From NCBI RefSeq assembly GCF_000725495.1, contig NZ_JNZD01000002.1, positions 248,001 through 312,000 on the forward strand: a DNA stretch of 64,000 nt, given 5' to 3'. The notes under the pieces are model-generated. The model made no database searches. It was not told the DNA's origin and saw only the letters and a list, made by a program, of their open reading frames with translations. This document shows, one piece after another, positions 1 through 9,160 of this stretch. How positions within the stretch are numbered: position 1 is the stretch's first letter; every line of letters begins with the position of its first letter. The translations under genes and the position numbers were made by a program. The stretch is from Streptomyces aureus. GTDB lineage: Bacteria > Actinomycetota > Actinomycetes > Streptomycetales > Streptomycetaceae.

Positions 1-213
1 CTCACGGGCGCCATCTCCAAGGGCACCATCCAGTTCGCCGTCGACCAGCAGCCCTACCTCCAGGGCTACTTGGCGATCGACTCGCTGTGGCTCTACAAGA
101 ACAACGGCAACTACAGCGGCGGCGGCGAGCAACCGGTGCTCACCGGGCCCGCGTTCGTGGACAAGTCCAACGTCGACACCGTCGCCGAGTTCGCCTCGAA
201 GGGCACTCGCTGA
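1..213 (+). CDS. Sugar ABC transporter substrate-binding protein, C-terminal fragment
   Basis: Only the last 70 codons lie in the window. The fragment includes [11 protein letters not shown], typical of the C-terminus of ribose/xylose-type periplasmic-binding-protein folds (Peripla_BP_4 class), in which this segment lines the sugar pocket. The stop codon TGA overlaps the ATG of the permease by one base, so the genes are translationally coupled. Function follows from the permease and ATPase downstream: extracellular capture of a monosaccharide. Substrate cannot be told from this fragment. Confidence 0.75.
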   Translation, partial: LTGAISKGTIQFAVDQQPYLQGYLAIDSLWLYKNNGNYSGGGEQPVLTGPAFVDKSNVDTVAEFASKGTR

Positions 214-1280
214 TGAGCGCGGCCGGGCCGGCGGCGGCCGCGCCGCCGGCCCCCGGCCCCGGTACGGCCGAGGGACGAGCGACGCGGCGCCCCCTCGCGC
301 TGCGACTGCTCGCCCGCCCCGAGGTCGGGGTGTTCCTCGGCGCCGCCGCCGTGTTCGTCTTCTTCCTGATCGCGGCGCCTTCGGTGCGCTCCGGCAGTTC
401 GATGGCGACCGTCCTCTACCAGTCGTCGACGATCGGCCTGATGGCCCTGCCCGTGGCCCTGTTGATGATCGGCGGCGAGTTCGACCTGTCCGCAGGTGTC
501 GCGGTGATCACCTCGGCGCTGACGGCGAGCATGGTCAGCTACCAGCTCACGGTGAACGTGTGGGCGGGCGTCGTGGTCGCGCTCGTCCTCTCGCTCGCGA
601 TCGGGGCGTTCAACGGCTGGATGATGGTCCGCACCGGCCTGCCCAGTTTCCTGGTGACCCTCGGGACCTTCCTGATCCTGCAGGGCGTGAACCTCGCCGT
701 CACCAAGCTGGTCACCGACAACGTCGCCACCGACGACATCAGCGACATGGACGGTTTCGGACAGGCGAAGAAGATCTTCGCCTCGTCGTTCGACGTCGGC
801 GGTGTGCAGGTGAAGATCACGGTGGTGTGGTGGCTCGTGTTCGCGGCGCTCGCCACCTGGGTGCTGCTTCGCACCAAGTACGGCAACTGGGTCTTCGCGG
901 TCGGCGGCGACCAGGACAGCGCCCGCGCGGTCGGCGTCCCGGTGACCTTCACCAAGATCACGTTGTTCATGGCGGTCGGCTTCGGCGCTTGGTTCGTCGG
1001 CATGCACGAGCTGTTCTCGTTCAACACGGTGCAGTCCGGCGAGGGCGTCGGCCAGGAGCTCATCTACATCGCCGCGTCGGTCATCGGCGGCTGTCTGCTC
1101 ACCGGCGGCTACGGCTCGGCGATCGGCCCCGTCTTCGGCGCCTTCATGTTCGGCATGGTCAACCAGGGCATCGTCTACGCCGGCTGGAACCCCGACTGGT
1201 TCAAGGCCTTCCTCGGCGTGATGCTGCTCGGCGCCACGCTCGTCAATCTGTGGGTCCGACGCACGGCGACCCGGAGGTGA
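213..1280 (+). CDS. Sugar ABC transporter permease (RbsC/FrcC-type)
   Basis: 355 aa, BPD_transp_2 family inner-membrane permease of a CUT2-type monosaccharide importer. After an Ala/Pro/Gly-rich cytosolic start of about 40 residues come roughly eight to nine hydrophobic segments. The conserved loop GGEFDLSAG sits after the second segment, and the family-typical stretch [15 protein letters not shown] lies near the C-terminus. The start is the ATG overlapping the binding-protein stop; a longer in-frame ORF upstream reads through the binding-protein gene in another frame and is ignored. The ATPase follows 8 bases after this stop. Confidence 0.88.
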   Translation: MSAAGPAAAAPPAPGPGTAEGRATRRPLALRLLARPEVGVFLGAAAVFVFFLIAAPSVRSGSSMATVLYQSSTIGLMALPVALLMIGGEFDLSAGVAVITSALTASMVSYQLTVNVWAGVVVALVLSLAIGAFNGWMMVRTGLPSFLVTLGTFLILQGVNLAVTKLVTDNVATDDISDMDGFGQAKKIFASSFDVGGVQVKITVVWWLVFAALATWVLLRTKYGNWVFAVGGDQDSARAVGVPVTFTKITLFMAVGFGAWFVGMHELFSFNTVQSGEGVGQELIYIAASVIGGCLLTGGYGSAIGPVFGAFMFGMVNQGIVYAGWNPDWFKAFLGVMLLGATLVNLWVRRTATRR

Positions 1281-1288
1281 ACGGACCC

Positions 1289-2290
1289 ATGGCAGACAAC
1301 GGAACCGGAAGCACGGACGGCCCCGCCCCGGAGACCCTCGCTCCGGAGCCCCCCGCTCCGAAGGCCCCCGCTCCGGGCGCTCCCCCCGGAGACGAAGGCG
1401 CTCCGCCCGGCGACAAGGGCGCCCCGCCCTCGGACCACGACGCCCCGATCGTCGAACTGCGCGGCGCGGGAAAGTCCTACGGGACCGTCCGCGCCCTCCA
1501 CGACGTGTCGCTCGCGGTCCGCGCCGGGCGGGTGACCTGCGTCCTCGGCGACAACGGCGCCGGGAAGTCCACCCTGATCAAAATCATCTCGGGACTGCAC
1601 CGGCACAGCGAGGGCGAACTCCTCGTGGACGGCACGCCGGTGCGCTTCGGCACCCCGCGCGACGCCCTCGCCCGGGGTATCGCCACCGTCTACCAGGACC
1701 TGGCGACGGTGCCGCTGATGCCGGTGTGGCGGAACTTCTTCCTCGGTTCCGAGATGACCAAGGGCCCCTGGCCCGTACGCCGTCTCGACATCGCCCGGAT
1801 GAAGCGGACGGCCGACCAGGAACTGCGCAGCATGGGCATCGTCCTCGACGACCTGGACCGGCCGATCGGCACGCTCTCCGGCGGGCAGCGCCAGTCCGTG
1901 GCCATCGCCCGCGCCGTGTACTTCGGAGCCCGCGTCCTGATCCTCGACGAGCCGACGGCCGCGCTCGGCGTCAAACAGTCCGGTGTGGTCCTCAAGTACA
2001 TAGCCGCCGCCCGCGAACGGGGCCTCGGCGTCGTCTTCATCACGCACAACCCCCACCACGCGTACATGGTCGGCGACCACTTCAGCGTGCTGCGGCTCGG
2101 CACCCTCGAACTCAGCGCCGACCGGGGAGAGGTGAGCCTGGAGGAACTCACCGACCACATGGCGGGTGGCGCGGAACTTACAGCACTCAAGCATGAGTTG
2201 GCGCAGGTGAGCGGGGTGGATGTGGAGCGGCTGCCGGGGGCGGAGGAGGTACGGGCACCCGTTCCTGGATCCCCGGGCGAGGGCTCCTGA
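1289..2290 (+). CDS. Sugar ABC transporter ATP-binding protein, single nucleotide-binding domain
   Basis: 333 aa. Residues 1-50 are a Pro/Ala/Gly-rich, probably disordered tail with short repeats of the type APPGD. The ABC domain follows: Walker [10 protein letters not shown] (87-95), Q-loop Q136, signature LSGGQRQ (196-202), Walker B ending LILDEPT (217-223) and the switch His253. It energises the preceding permease. It has one ABC domain, not the two of E. coli RbsA or XylG, as is usual for FrcA-like actinobacterial systems. A strong SD (GGAGGTGA, 1273-1280) 8 bases upstream supports the ATG at 1289; an in-frame GTG at 1277 is a weaker choice. Confidence 0.88.
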   Translation: MADNGTGSTDGPAPETLAPEPPAPKAPAPGAPPGDEGAPPGDKGAPPSDHDAPIVELRGAGKSYGTVRALHDVSLAVRAGRVTCVLGDNGAGKSTLIKIISGLHRHSEGELLVDGTPVRFGTPRDALARGIATVYQDLATVPLMPVWRNFFLGSEMTKGPWPVRRLDIARMKRTADQELRSMGIVLDDLDRPIGTLSGGQRQSVAIARAVYFGARVLILDEPTAALGVKQSGVVLKYIAAARERGLGVVFITHNPHHAYMVGDHFSVLRLGTLELSADRGEVSLEELTDHMAGGAELTALKHELAQVSGVDVERLPGAEEVRAPVPGSPGEGS

Positions 2291-2645
2291 CGCTCCCCCA
2301 TACGTCCGTCCGGCCGGTCGGCGGTGGACACGCTCGGATCACCGGCCGCCGGATCGTACGGACGGGGGACGTTGCGGACGGCGGCCGACCCCCGACGTAC
2401 GGAGCGGCGGGACGGGCGGACCGGCAGGACTCGGGGACCGGCTGGATTCGGGACCAGCCGGACTCGGGGACCAACAGGACCGGGCGGCCCGACAGGACTG
2501 GGCGGGCCGGGCGGACCGCGCGGACGGGACCCCGGGGTCCCGCACCGTCGCGCGAGGGGCCTCCCGGGAGGGGTGAGCCGGCCCGGCGATCACGCCTCTG
2601 GAGGGGCGACGGTCACGTTGAAGCAGGAACGGTTACGCTGAGATC
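2291..2645. other. Intergenic low-complexity stretch
   Basis: About 355 bp between the ATPase stop and the TetR gene. It is rich in short GGAC/CGGG-type motifs (repeats resembling GACTCGGGGACC and CGGGCGGACC) and gives only compositionally biased open frames. No gene, clear terminator or promoter was recognised. Confidence 0.4.
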
Positions 2646-3218
2646 ATGCCGTCCACACGCCGCACCGCGCGCCAGACCGACCTGCTCGAACGGCTGGTCG
2701 CGCTGCTGGTGGCGGAGGGCTTCGCGGCGTTCACGCTCGACGAGCTGACCGAGCGGCTGCACTGTTCCAAGACGACGCTGTACCAACTGGCGGGAAGCAA
2801 GCAGGAGTTGGTCCGGGAAGCGGTCAAGCACTACTTCCGGGAGGCCGCCCAGGCCGTCGAGAAGCAGGTGGCCGACACCTCCGCCCCCTCCGAGCGCGTG
2901 GTGGTCTATCTGAACGCGGTCGCCGAACAGCTGCGGCCGCTCTCCCGGCAGTTCCTCGACGACATGGCCCGGTTCGAGCCGGCCCGCGAGGTGTACGAGG
3001 CCAATACGCGGCTGGCCGCGGCCAGGATCCGACTGCTGATCGCGGACGGTGTCGCCGCCGGTGCGTTCCGTGACGTCCACGCCGCCTTCGTGGGCGAGGT
3101 CGTGGCCGCGACGATGCAGGAGATCCAGCGCGGCGAGGTCGCGGCGCGGACGGGGCTGAGTGACGCGGAGGCCTACGCGGAGCTGGCCTCTCTCATCGTG
3201 CACGCCGTCTCTCCCTGA
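2646..3218 (+). CDS. TetR/AcrR-family transcriptional regulator
   Basis: 190 aa. The N-terminal helix-turn-helix lies at about residues 13-55 (FTLDELTERL, then CSKTTLYQLAGSKQELV, the TetR signature). The remaining helical region resembles TetR_C ligand-binding domains. It lies upstream of, and in the same direction as, an acyl-CoA dehydrogenase, and a perfect inverted repeat lies just before that gene. The simplest inference is that this protein represses the dehydrogenase, with an acyl-CoA or fatty acid as possible inducer; the ligand is not visible from sequence. Confidence 0.85.
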   Translation: MPSTRRTARQTDLLERLVALLVAEGFAAFTLDELTERLHCSKTTLYQLAGSKQELVREAVKHYFREAAQAVEKQVADTSAPSERVVVYLNAVAEQLRPLSRQFLDDMARFEPAREVYEANTRLAAARIRLLIADGVAAGAFRDVHAAFVGEVVAATMQEIQRGEVAARTGLSDAEAYAELASLIVHAVSP

Positions 3219-3522
3219 CCCTCGCCCCTCCCCGCCACCGCCCGGCCCTCCCCTGCCCTTAGCCCCACCCTCGCCCCAGCGGGGCACTCCGGCGGCACTC
3301 CGACACCTGGGACATCCGGCACAGCCGCGCCCCACCGTCCGAGCACCCCACTCCCCGGCGCCCGCTGATTCGCACCCCCAGCCAACCCCGCCGACGCCCA
3401 TCCCTCGGCGCGCACCGGCGAGGACGACGCCCACGCCCCCCAGGCCCCGCACGCGAGCCCGCGCCGCCCCTCCACCGCCCGCCGGATCCCCGACCGATCC
3501 ACATGGCCCCTCGGTACCAAAA
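3219..3522. other. Intergenic C-rich spacer
   Basis: The spacer between the TetR gene and its operator region is rich in CCC and CCG runs and encodes only proline-rich shadow frames. Nothing recognisable was found before the inverted repeat at 3523. Confidence 0.35.
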
Positions 3523-3564
3523 ACGATACTGTTGTATCGTCCGGCGTATCAATATCGTCCGGCG
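3523..3564 (+). promoter_or_regulatory. Putative TetR operator before acyl-CoA dehydrogenase
   Basis: A perfect inverted repeat ACGATAC-TGTT-GTATCGT spans 3523-3540. Its right half begins a 12-bp direct repeat TATCGTCCGGCG (3535-3546 and 3553-3564), offset by 18 bp. The AT-rich composition stands out from the surrounding GC-rich DNA, and the element ends 24 bases before the dehydrogenase ATG. This arrangement suggests two adjacent binding sites for a dimeric TetR regulator covering the promoter. Binding is inferred. Confidence 0.6.
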
Positions 3565-3588
3565 AACCGCCACCATCGAGGACACGCC

Positions 3589-4770
3589 ATGCCCGCGACC
3601 CGCACGCTCCCCACGTCGGAAGCCGTCGACCTGATCGCTCTCACCCGCGAGCTCGCGGAGAAGGAGCTCGCCCCGCGCGTCGCCGAGGCGGAGGCCGAGG
3701 CACGCTTCCCCCGCGAGGTCTTCCGCACGCTCGGACGGGCCGGGCTGCTGAGCCTGCCCTACCCCGAGGAGTTCGGCGGCGGCGAGCAGCCGTACGAGGT
3801 GTACCTCCAGGCGCTGGAGGAGATCGCCTCCGTGTGGGCGAGCGTCGCGGTGGGCGTCTCCGTGCACGCGCTGTCCTGCTTCGCCCTCGCCCAGTTCGGC
3901 ACCGAGGAGCAGAAGCGGAAGTGGCTGCCCGACATGCTCGGTGGCGAGCTGCTCGGCGCCTACTGCCTGTCCGAGGCCCACGCCGGCTCCGACCCCGCCG
4001 CGATGCGCACCCGGGCCGTACGGGACGGCGACGACTACGTGCTCAACGGCGCGAAGGCCTGGACCACGCACGGCGGGCACGCCGACTTCTACACGGTGAT
4101 GGCCCGTACGTCCGACGAGGGCTCGCACGCCATTTCCTGCTTCCTCGTCCCGGCCGACACGCCGGGTGTGGTGGCCGATCCGCCGGAGCAGAAGATGGGC
4201 CTGACCGGGTCCGCCACCGCCACCGTGCGGCTGGAGAACGTGCGCGTCCCCGTGAGTCGCCGGCTCGGCGAGGAGGGCGAGGGCCTGCGGATCGCGTTCG
4301 CCGGGCTGGACTGCGGGAGGCTCGGTATCGCCGCGGTCGCCACGGGCCTGGCCCAGGGCGCGCTGGACCACGCGCTGCGCTACTCGCGGGAGCGGGAGAC
4401 GTTCGGCCGGCCCATCATCGAGCACCAGGGGCTCGCGTTCGTCCTCGCCGACATGGCCGCGGCCGTGCAGGTGTCCCGCGCCACCACGCTGGCCGCCGCG
4501 CGGCTCAAGGACGAGGGGCTGCCGTTCGCGTCCGAGGCGTCGATCGCCAAGCTGGTCGCCACGGACAACGCCATGAAGGTCACGACCGACGCGGTCCAGG
4601 TGCTGGGCGGCGCGGGCTACACCCGCGACTTCCCGGTCGAGCGCTACATGCGCGAGGCCAAGGTGATGCAGATCTTCGAGGGCACCAACCAGATCCAGCG
4701 CCTGATCATCGGCCGCGGCCTGAAGGAGAGCGACTGCGGCACCCTGCGCGTGCGGACCGCCGGCAAGTAG
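3589..4770 (+). CDS. Acyl-CoA dehydrogenase
   Basis: 393 aa, standard length. It is an FAD enzyme of fatty-acyl-CoA alpha,beta-oxidation in the cytosol. Motifs: YCLSEAHAGSDPAAM (125-139), the first ACAD signature that contacts flavin and substrate; RETFGRPIIEHQG (268-281); and the C-terminal MQIFEGTNQIQR (360-371), in which Glu364 is the expected catalytic base, as in short- and medium-chain enzymes. The ATG at 3589 is chosen because the upstream in-frame extension is a proline-rich reading of the intergenic region. Likely under control of the TetR regulator upstream. Confidence 0.92.
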   Translation: MPATRTLPTSEAVDLIALTRELAEKELAPRVAEAEAEARFPREVFRTLGRAGLLSLPYPEEFGGGEQPYEVYLQALEEIASVWASVAVGVSVHALSCFALAQFGTEEQKRKWLPDMLGGELLGAYCLSEAHAGSDPAAMRTRAVRDGDDYVLNGAKAWTTHGGHADFYTVMARTSDEGSHAISCFLVPADTPGVVADPPEQKMGLTGSATATVRLENVRVPVSRRLGEEGEGLRIAFAGLDCGRLGIAAVATGLAQGALDHALRYSRERETFGRPIIEHQGLAFVLADMAAAVQVSRATTLAAARLKDEGLPFASEASIAKLVATDNAMKVTTDAVQVLGGAGYTRDFPVERYMREAKVMQIFEGTNQIQRLIIGRGLKESDCGTLRVRTAGK

Positions 4771-4802
4771 CGGAGCCGTTCGCCGCGTGCCGGGAATCCG
4801 GG

Positions 4803-4832
4803 TCCGGTGAGCGCACCCCCGCGCTCACCGGA
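4803..4832 (+). terminator. Hairpin terminator after acyl-CoA dehydrogenase
   Basis: Perfect 12-bp inverted repeat TCCGGTGAGCGC / GCGCTCACCGGA with a 6-base loop, 32 bases after the dehydrogenase stop. No U-tract follows, as is common in Streptomyces. Confidence 0.65.
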
Positions 4833-4950
4833 ACGCGTCGGTCCGACAGGCCCGGACTCCACGACCGCCCCCCTCGCCGAGCAAGATCGATTGTCAGTGG
4901 TGGATGCGAGAGTAGGGGTATCGAGCGAGTCGGATCGAGGGGGAACTGCC

Positions 4951-5991
4951 ATGGCCGGAGGCCAGAACTACATCAACCACGTCGCCCTGGTGCTGGACGC
5001 CAGTTCGTCGATGTCGCACCTGAGCGGCAAGGTCGTCGAGGTCGCCGACCAGCAGATCGAGTATCTCGCGCGCCGGTCCAGGGAGTTGGACCAGGAGACC
5101 CGTGTCACGGTGTACGTCTTCGCCGACAAGGTGGAGTGCGTCATCTACGACAAGGACGTGCTGCGGATGCCGTCCCTCCAGCAGTTGTACCGGGTCGGCG
5201 GGATGACGGCGCTGCTGGCGGCCGCGCTGAAGTCGCAGCACGAGCTGGCGCAGACGGCCCAGTTGTACGGGGACCACAGCTTCCTGACCTTCGTGCTCAC
5301 GGACGGGCAGGAGAACGCGAGCCATCGCGGCCCCGACGCCCCCGTCAGGGATCCGCGTCAACTGGTCAAGGCCGTCGCCGAGATGATCGCGACGCAGGAG
5401 GACAACTGGACGCTGGCCGTCCTGGTGCCGGACCAGATGGGCAAGCGCGAGGCCATGCAGTGCGGCTTCCCGAAGGACAACATCGCCGTCTGGGACGCCA
5501 CGAGCACGCAGGGCCTCGAGGAGGCCGGCCAGGTCATCCGGGAAGCCACCGAGAAGTTCATGGTGGGACGCTCCCAGGGCATCCGCGGCTCGCGGGCGGT
5601 GTTCTCCATGGGCGCGGAGGCGGTCAACGAGGACACGATCAAGGCGGCGGGCCTCGCCGCGGCGGATCCGTCGGGGTACCGGCTGATCCCGGTGACCCGT
5701 GACGCCGCGATCCGGGAGTGGGTCGTCGAATGCGGGCACACCTACCGCACCGGCGGTGCGTTCTACCAGCTCAGCAAGTCCGAGAAGATCCAGGCGCAGA
5801 AGCAGATAGCGGTCCTGGAGAAGAAGACCGACCGGGTGTACTCGGGGCCCGAGGCCCGCGCCCTGCTGGGCCTCCCGAACGTGGAGATACGCGTGAAGCC
5901 CGACCACAACGACGACTTCACGATCTTCGTACAGAGCACCAGCGTGAACCGAAAGCTCGTACCGAACACGCGCCTGCTGCTGATGCTCTGA
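4951..5991 (+). CDS. von Willebrand factor A domain protein
   Basis: 346 aa, cytosolic (no signal or membrane segment). A vWA domain fills about residues 8-200 with a complete metal-ion adhesion site: DASSS (16-20), Thr86 in GGMTALL, and Asp118 in LTDGQEN. Such domains bind Mg2+ and a protein partner; the partner here is unknown. The C-terminal 130 residues (FYQLSKSEKIQAQKQ onwards) are not a family I recognise, but the segment about residues 228-270 contains a WVVECGHTYRTGGAFYQLS stretch. The ATG at 4951 follows a purine-rich SD (GAGGGGG). An upstream GTG-started extension overlaps the terminator and is rejected. Confidence 0.8.
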   Translation: MAGGQNYINHVALVLDASSSMSHLSGKVVEVADQQIEYLARRSRELDQETRVTVYVFADKVECVIYDKDVLRMPSLQQLYRVGGMTALLAAALKSQHELAQTAQLYGDHSFLTFVLTDGQENASHRGPDAPVRDPRQLVKAVAEMIATQEDNWTLAVLVPDQMGKREAMQCGFPKDNIAVWDATSTQGLEEAGQVIREATEKFMVGRSQGIRGSRAVFSMGAEAVNEDTIKAAGLAAADPSGYRLIPVTRDAAIREWVVECGHTYRTGGAFYQLSKSEKIQAQKQIAVLEKKTDRVYSGPEARALLGLPNVEIRVKPDHNDDFTIFVQSTSVNRKLVPNTRLLLML

Positions 5992-6000
5992 TCGCGCCGG

Positions 6001-6039
6001 GTGCGCGCAGGCCCGCCGGCTGTGGACACCGGCGCGCAC
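6001..6039. terminator. Probable bidirectional hairpin between convergent genes
   Basis: GTGCGCGC (6001-6008) pairs with GCGCGCAC (6032-6039) and an inner GCCGG/CCGGC pair extends the stem imperfectly. It sits in the 112-bp gap where the vWA gene and the M4 protease gene converge. Confidence 0.4.
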
Positions 6040-6103
6040 GGTCGCCGGCGATCGGTCGGCGCGTGGCGCCGTTCGGGGTCGCCCGCGTCGACCGGGCCGT
6101 CGC

Positions 6104-7312
6104 TCACCTGCTCTTCAGCGCGGTCACGTCCTTGGCCAGCCCCGTCACCTGGGCGGCCAGTGCACCGATCTGCTGGCTCACCGTCGTCAGGACCTTGTCC
6201 GGGCCCGCGCCACCGTTCCGGTCGGCGGCGAGGCTGCGCGCCCGGGCGACGCCCGCCAGGATCCCGCTGATCTGGATGCCCACGTCCTGCCAGGCCGCCA
6301 GGACGGCCAACTGCTCGGGGCTCTCGTCGCCGAACAGTTCCGCGGCCTTCCGGTAGGTCGTGTTCGCGAACTCCTGGAACTGGGTGTCGGCGTTGGACGC
6401 CTTGAGCGACTCGTACCAGATGAGCCCGGGAGCCTCCCAGGCGAATCCGCCGATGCGCGTCGCCGCCAGATAGAACGCCTTGTTCGGGATGCCCGAGTTG
6501 ATGTGCACCCCGCCGAGGTCACCCCTCTCGGTGTCCGGCAGCTTGACGAAGTGTTCCATGTGGTCGGGCTGGGGGTCCTTGCCGAACAGGTCGTTGTCGT
6601 ACGCGTGCCCCGGGGCCTTCATCGACCGCAGGGCGTCGGCGTCGATTCCCGGAGTGAAGATGTCGGGGCCGATCAGCCAGTCCGCGTCGTCGACCGACTG
6701 CTTCAGGGACCACTGCTTGACCAGTGACCCGAAGACGTCCGACATGGATTCGTTCAGGGCGCCGGACTGGTTGTGGTACTTGAGTCCCGCGGTGTTCTCG
6801 GTGACTCCGTGGGACAGCTCGTGCCCGATCACGTCGGTGGATCCGGTGAAGTCGGAGAACAGCTTTCCGTCCCCGTCACCGAAAACCATCTCCTGCCCGT
6901 CCCAGAAGGCGTTGTTGTACGCCTCGCCGAAGTGGACGAACGCGTCCAGGCGCATGCCGTCGCCGTCGATCGAGTCGCGGTTGAACACCGTCCGGTAGAA
7001 GTCTCGGGTCAGGCCGAGCCCGTCGAAGGCGTGGTCGACGGACGGGTCCGCGGACTCCGGCCCGTCCTCCGAGCGAACGAGAACGGCCGAGGGGAGCCGG
7101 GTGCTGTGCCTGCAGTCGAAGACGGTCCGTCGGCCGTTTCCGAGGGTGGCGACGCCGGCGAAGGACGCACGGACAGTTCGCTCACCCCGCAACCGGGCGG
7201 TGGTCATCAGGGTGTTCAACGCGACCTGACGCATCTCGCTGTCGTCGCTGCCCAGGAGCTTCTCGAGCAGGTGCGGAGGGATGATGCAGTGGAGGTGGCG
7301 GGTTCTGGACAT
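6104..7312 (-). CDS. Protealysin-like M4 zinc metalloprotease
   Basis: 402 aa neutral metalloprotease of the thermolysin family. The zinc site is HELSH (164-168) with third ligand Glu188 in GALNESMSDVFG, and His270 in GGVHINSG is the expected transition-state histidine. There is no signal peptide. The short propeptide begins HCIIPPHLLEKLL, matching the PPL-type motif of protealysin precursors, a subgroup whose members are often found inside cells. The last 55 residues form an Ala-rich, probably coiled-coil tail (QQIGALAAQVTGLAKDV) beyond the usual catalytic domain. No emfourin-like inhibitor gene was recognised next to it. The start follows a GAGGTG SD. Confidence 0.9.
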   Translation of the reverse strand: MSRTRHLHCIIPPHLLEKLLGSDDSEMRQVALNTLMTTARLRGERTVRASFAGVATLGNGRRTVFDCRHSTRLPSAVLVRSEDGPESADPSVDHAFDGLGLTRDFYRTVFNRDSIDGDGMRLDAFVHFGEAYNNAFWDGQEMVFGDGDGKLFSDFTGSTDVIGHELSHGVTENTAGLKYHNQSGALNESMSDVFGSLVKQWSLKQSVDDADWLIGPDIFTPGIDADALRSMKAPGHAYDNDLFGKDPQPDHMEHFVKLPDTERGDLGGVHINSGIPNKAFYLAATRIGGFAWEAPGLIWYESLKASNADTQFQEFANTTYRKAAELFGDESPEQLAVLAAWQDVGIQISGILAGVARARSLAADRNGGAGPDKVLTTVSQQIGALAAQVTGLAKDVTALKSR

Positions 7313-7378
7313 GGGGCACCTCGCTCACATGTGGTGGTCGGTGGGATCTGACTCATCGGATGGTGGTGCGTGGACAGC

Positions 7379-7432
7379 CGACTCGGCATTCGGGAGGCCG
7401 GAATTCGACTCGGCATTCAGGCAGGCCGGGAG
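7379..7432 (+). repeat. 27-bp imperfect direct repeat, two copies
   Basis: CGACTCGGCATTC occurs at 7379 and again at 7406, each followed by a variant of GGGAGGCCGG. The period is 27 bp. It lies just upstream of the M4 protease promoter region. Role unknown. Confidence 0.55.
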
Positions 7433-7793
7433 GTTCCCAAGTCGAGCACGGTGAAGACCTGTTCACCCGCGCGGGCACACCTGCCCCGAGGCAACAGTCG
7501 TAGTGGTAAAGGCGGTTCAGAGATGAACCGATGGCGAGACGCGAGGTCTCCCTGCACGGGCGACTCCGACCGCCAAGCGGTCCGCCCGCGGTGACTCGAG
7601 CGCCCGAGAACGGGCTCCCGACCCCTCCATCGTCCGCCCTGGCTTGCGCTTTCGCATCCCGGGATGTAAGTGAATTCCCTTTGACGTCCGATATTTGAAG
7701 CGGATACGGAGTACGGGAGAAAACCCACTCTTCGCGGTGCGCGCAGAGCGCAGCCTTGACGTGTAAACAGCTGAAGCGGCAATCGACTTCACG

Positions 7794-7822
7794 CTTGCAA
7801 GCCGTCAAAGGCCAACTAGAGT
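7794..7822 (+). promoter_or_regulatory. Candidate vegetative promoter
   Basis: CTTGCA (7794-7799), a 17-bp spacer, then TAGAGT (7817-7822) fits a Streptomyces HrdB-type promoter. The -35 is embedded in a perfect 10-bp palindrome GCTTGCAAGC (7793-7802) that could be an operator. It points towards the 8276 gene with a leader of roughly 445 bases, so an unrecognised small gene or leader RNA could lie between. Confidence 0.4.
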
Positions 7823-8275
7823 AAGCCATAAGAGTGGAACAGCAGGGCGGTTCTACGTCATGAATCAGGGCTGCACCTGACCTGGATCGCCTCCCAGGAC
7901 GATCTGACGCTCAACCAGCCGCCGTATGGGAATCCGGAAATCACCGATCCGACCAGAATCCGGGCAGAACAGCGGGTCCCCGTCTCCGCACCCGAGTCGC
8001 CGAACGACTACAGACACTCCCCAGTGCCGGGCGGGAAGCCCTCATCAGTTGCTCCGCGCCCGTCCGCCTGGTCGGCCGATCACCCGTCGGCCTTCGGCAG
8101 GGGCGACGGAATCACCCGCGCCTCAACAAGTAAGGCCCGCACCGCGGAACTTGACGACAGCCGACAGCCGCCCCGTGGCCCGGCCCGGCCTTGACTCCGG
8201 GCGCACGATGGAAGCGAAGGCATCAGCACCGCGGGTCTGACACCCGTCCGCGTCACCGGCGCGAGGAGGCCGACC

Positions 8276-9160
8276 ATGACGGACACCGTTTCAGCTTCGG
8301 CAACCGCTTCCGCACCCCCGGCCCCACTGGTACCCGGCGGCACGGAATCGGAGAACCACCCCTGGAAGATACAACTCGTCGATCATCCCCCGCGGTTCGA
8401 GTCGACGTTCTTCAAGGCGGCGAAGAAGGCCGCGCACAAGATCCTCGCCGAGATGGGTGAAGCCGACCTCCCCTACGGCCCCCAGCCCTCCGGCACCGAA
8501 CACTGGGAGATGCACCACGGCGGCAGTCTCTGGGTCAAGGGGGCCGGCGGCTGGCGTATGTACCGTGCACGGGTCGGCATCGAGTGGAGCATGCAGTTCT
8601 GCGCCGACCCGGCGAAGGTGGACCGGCTACGACGGGAGGCCGCCGAGCTCGTCGACGCCTTCCCGGACACGCTGCCCGCCCTGGCGCTCTTGGGCTACAA
8701 GGACGCCGAACGACTGCTGCGCACGGCGATCACGGACGCCGACGGCGTCGAGCAGTGGACCGACTCCCTGTTCAACGCGTGCGTACCGATGGGCCACGGC
8801 AACCACCAAGGCGTCCTGCCCAAGGTGCCCGGAGAACACCACTACCCGTGGCCGGTCAAGGGCGCCGACTTCGTCCGGTACGACGACTTCCAGCTGTGGG
8901 TGACGCTGCCCGACGGAACACACGGCGCCGTCGCCCCGGTGGACCGGCGAGGCTCGGGCGACGGCCACGTACGCCTGATGCACGCGCCCGAGGGAAGCCC
9001 GGCGGGCGAAACCCTGCTCATGGCTCAGACCCTCGGCAAGATGGCGGTCTTCCCGGCCGACAGCACGGTCGCCCTGGAGGCGTTCGAGCAGCAGATCGAG
9101 CCGGGCCGACACACCGCGGCCGGCCCCCTCGTCACAGCGCCGACGCCACGGCGGGGCTGA
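8276..9160 (+). CDS. Uncharacterised protein, first gene of DUF2235 cassette
   Basis: 294 aa, soluble, no signal peptide. I do not recognise the family. Visible features: an Ala/Ser/Pro-rich start (1-25), a His/Trp-rich segment HWEMHHGGSLWVKG near residues 76-89, a central helical region with Lys/Arg/Glu, and an N-terminal KAAKKAAHKILAEM helix (43-56). A perfect SD (GGAGG, 8264-8268) supports the ATG. It is followed 119 bases later by a membrane protein gene and then a DUF2235 hydrolase gene, all in one direction, suggesting a shared transcript. Confidence 0.7.
   Translation: MTDTVSASATASAPPAPLVPGGTESENHPWKIQLVDHPPRFESTFFKAAKKAAHKILAEMGEADLPYGPQPSGTEHWEMHHGGSLWVKGAGGWRMYRARVGIEWSMQFCADPAKVDRLRREAAELVDAFPDTLPALALLGYKDAERLLRTAITDADGVEQWTDSLFNACVPMGHGNHQGVLPKVPGEHHYPWPVKGADFVRYDDFQLWVTLPDGTHGAVAPVDRRGSGDGHVRLMHAPEGSPAGETLLMAQTLGKMAVFPADSTVALEAFEQQIEPGRHTAAGPLVTAPTPRRG

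Larger units (their letters stand above)
7313..8275. other. Long intergenic region, partly lower GC
   Basis: About 960 bp between the divergent M4 protease and the 8276 gene. Around 7660-7860 it is noticeably more AT-rich than the window, with several TTGAC-like hexamers. Open frames here (for example 7353-7829 on the minus strand) lack an SD, third-position GC bias and recognisable domains, so no gene is called. It holds a 27-bp direct repeat (7379-7432) and one good promoter candidate (7794-7822). Confidence 0.5.

Noticed and set aside
2220..2641. Two open frames of about 105-118 codons after the ATPase
   Set aside because: Highly repetitive Gly/Arg/Thr composition, no SD, overlap each other; read as non-coding low complexity.
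7353..7829. 158-codon minus-strand ORF upstream of the M4 protease gene
   Set aside because: No SD, no third-position GC bias, no domain; overlaps a promoter-like AT-rich region.
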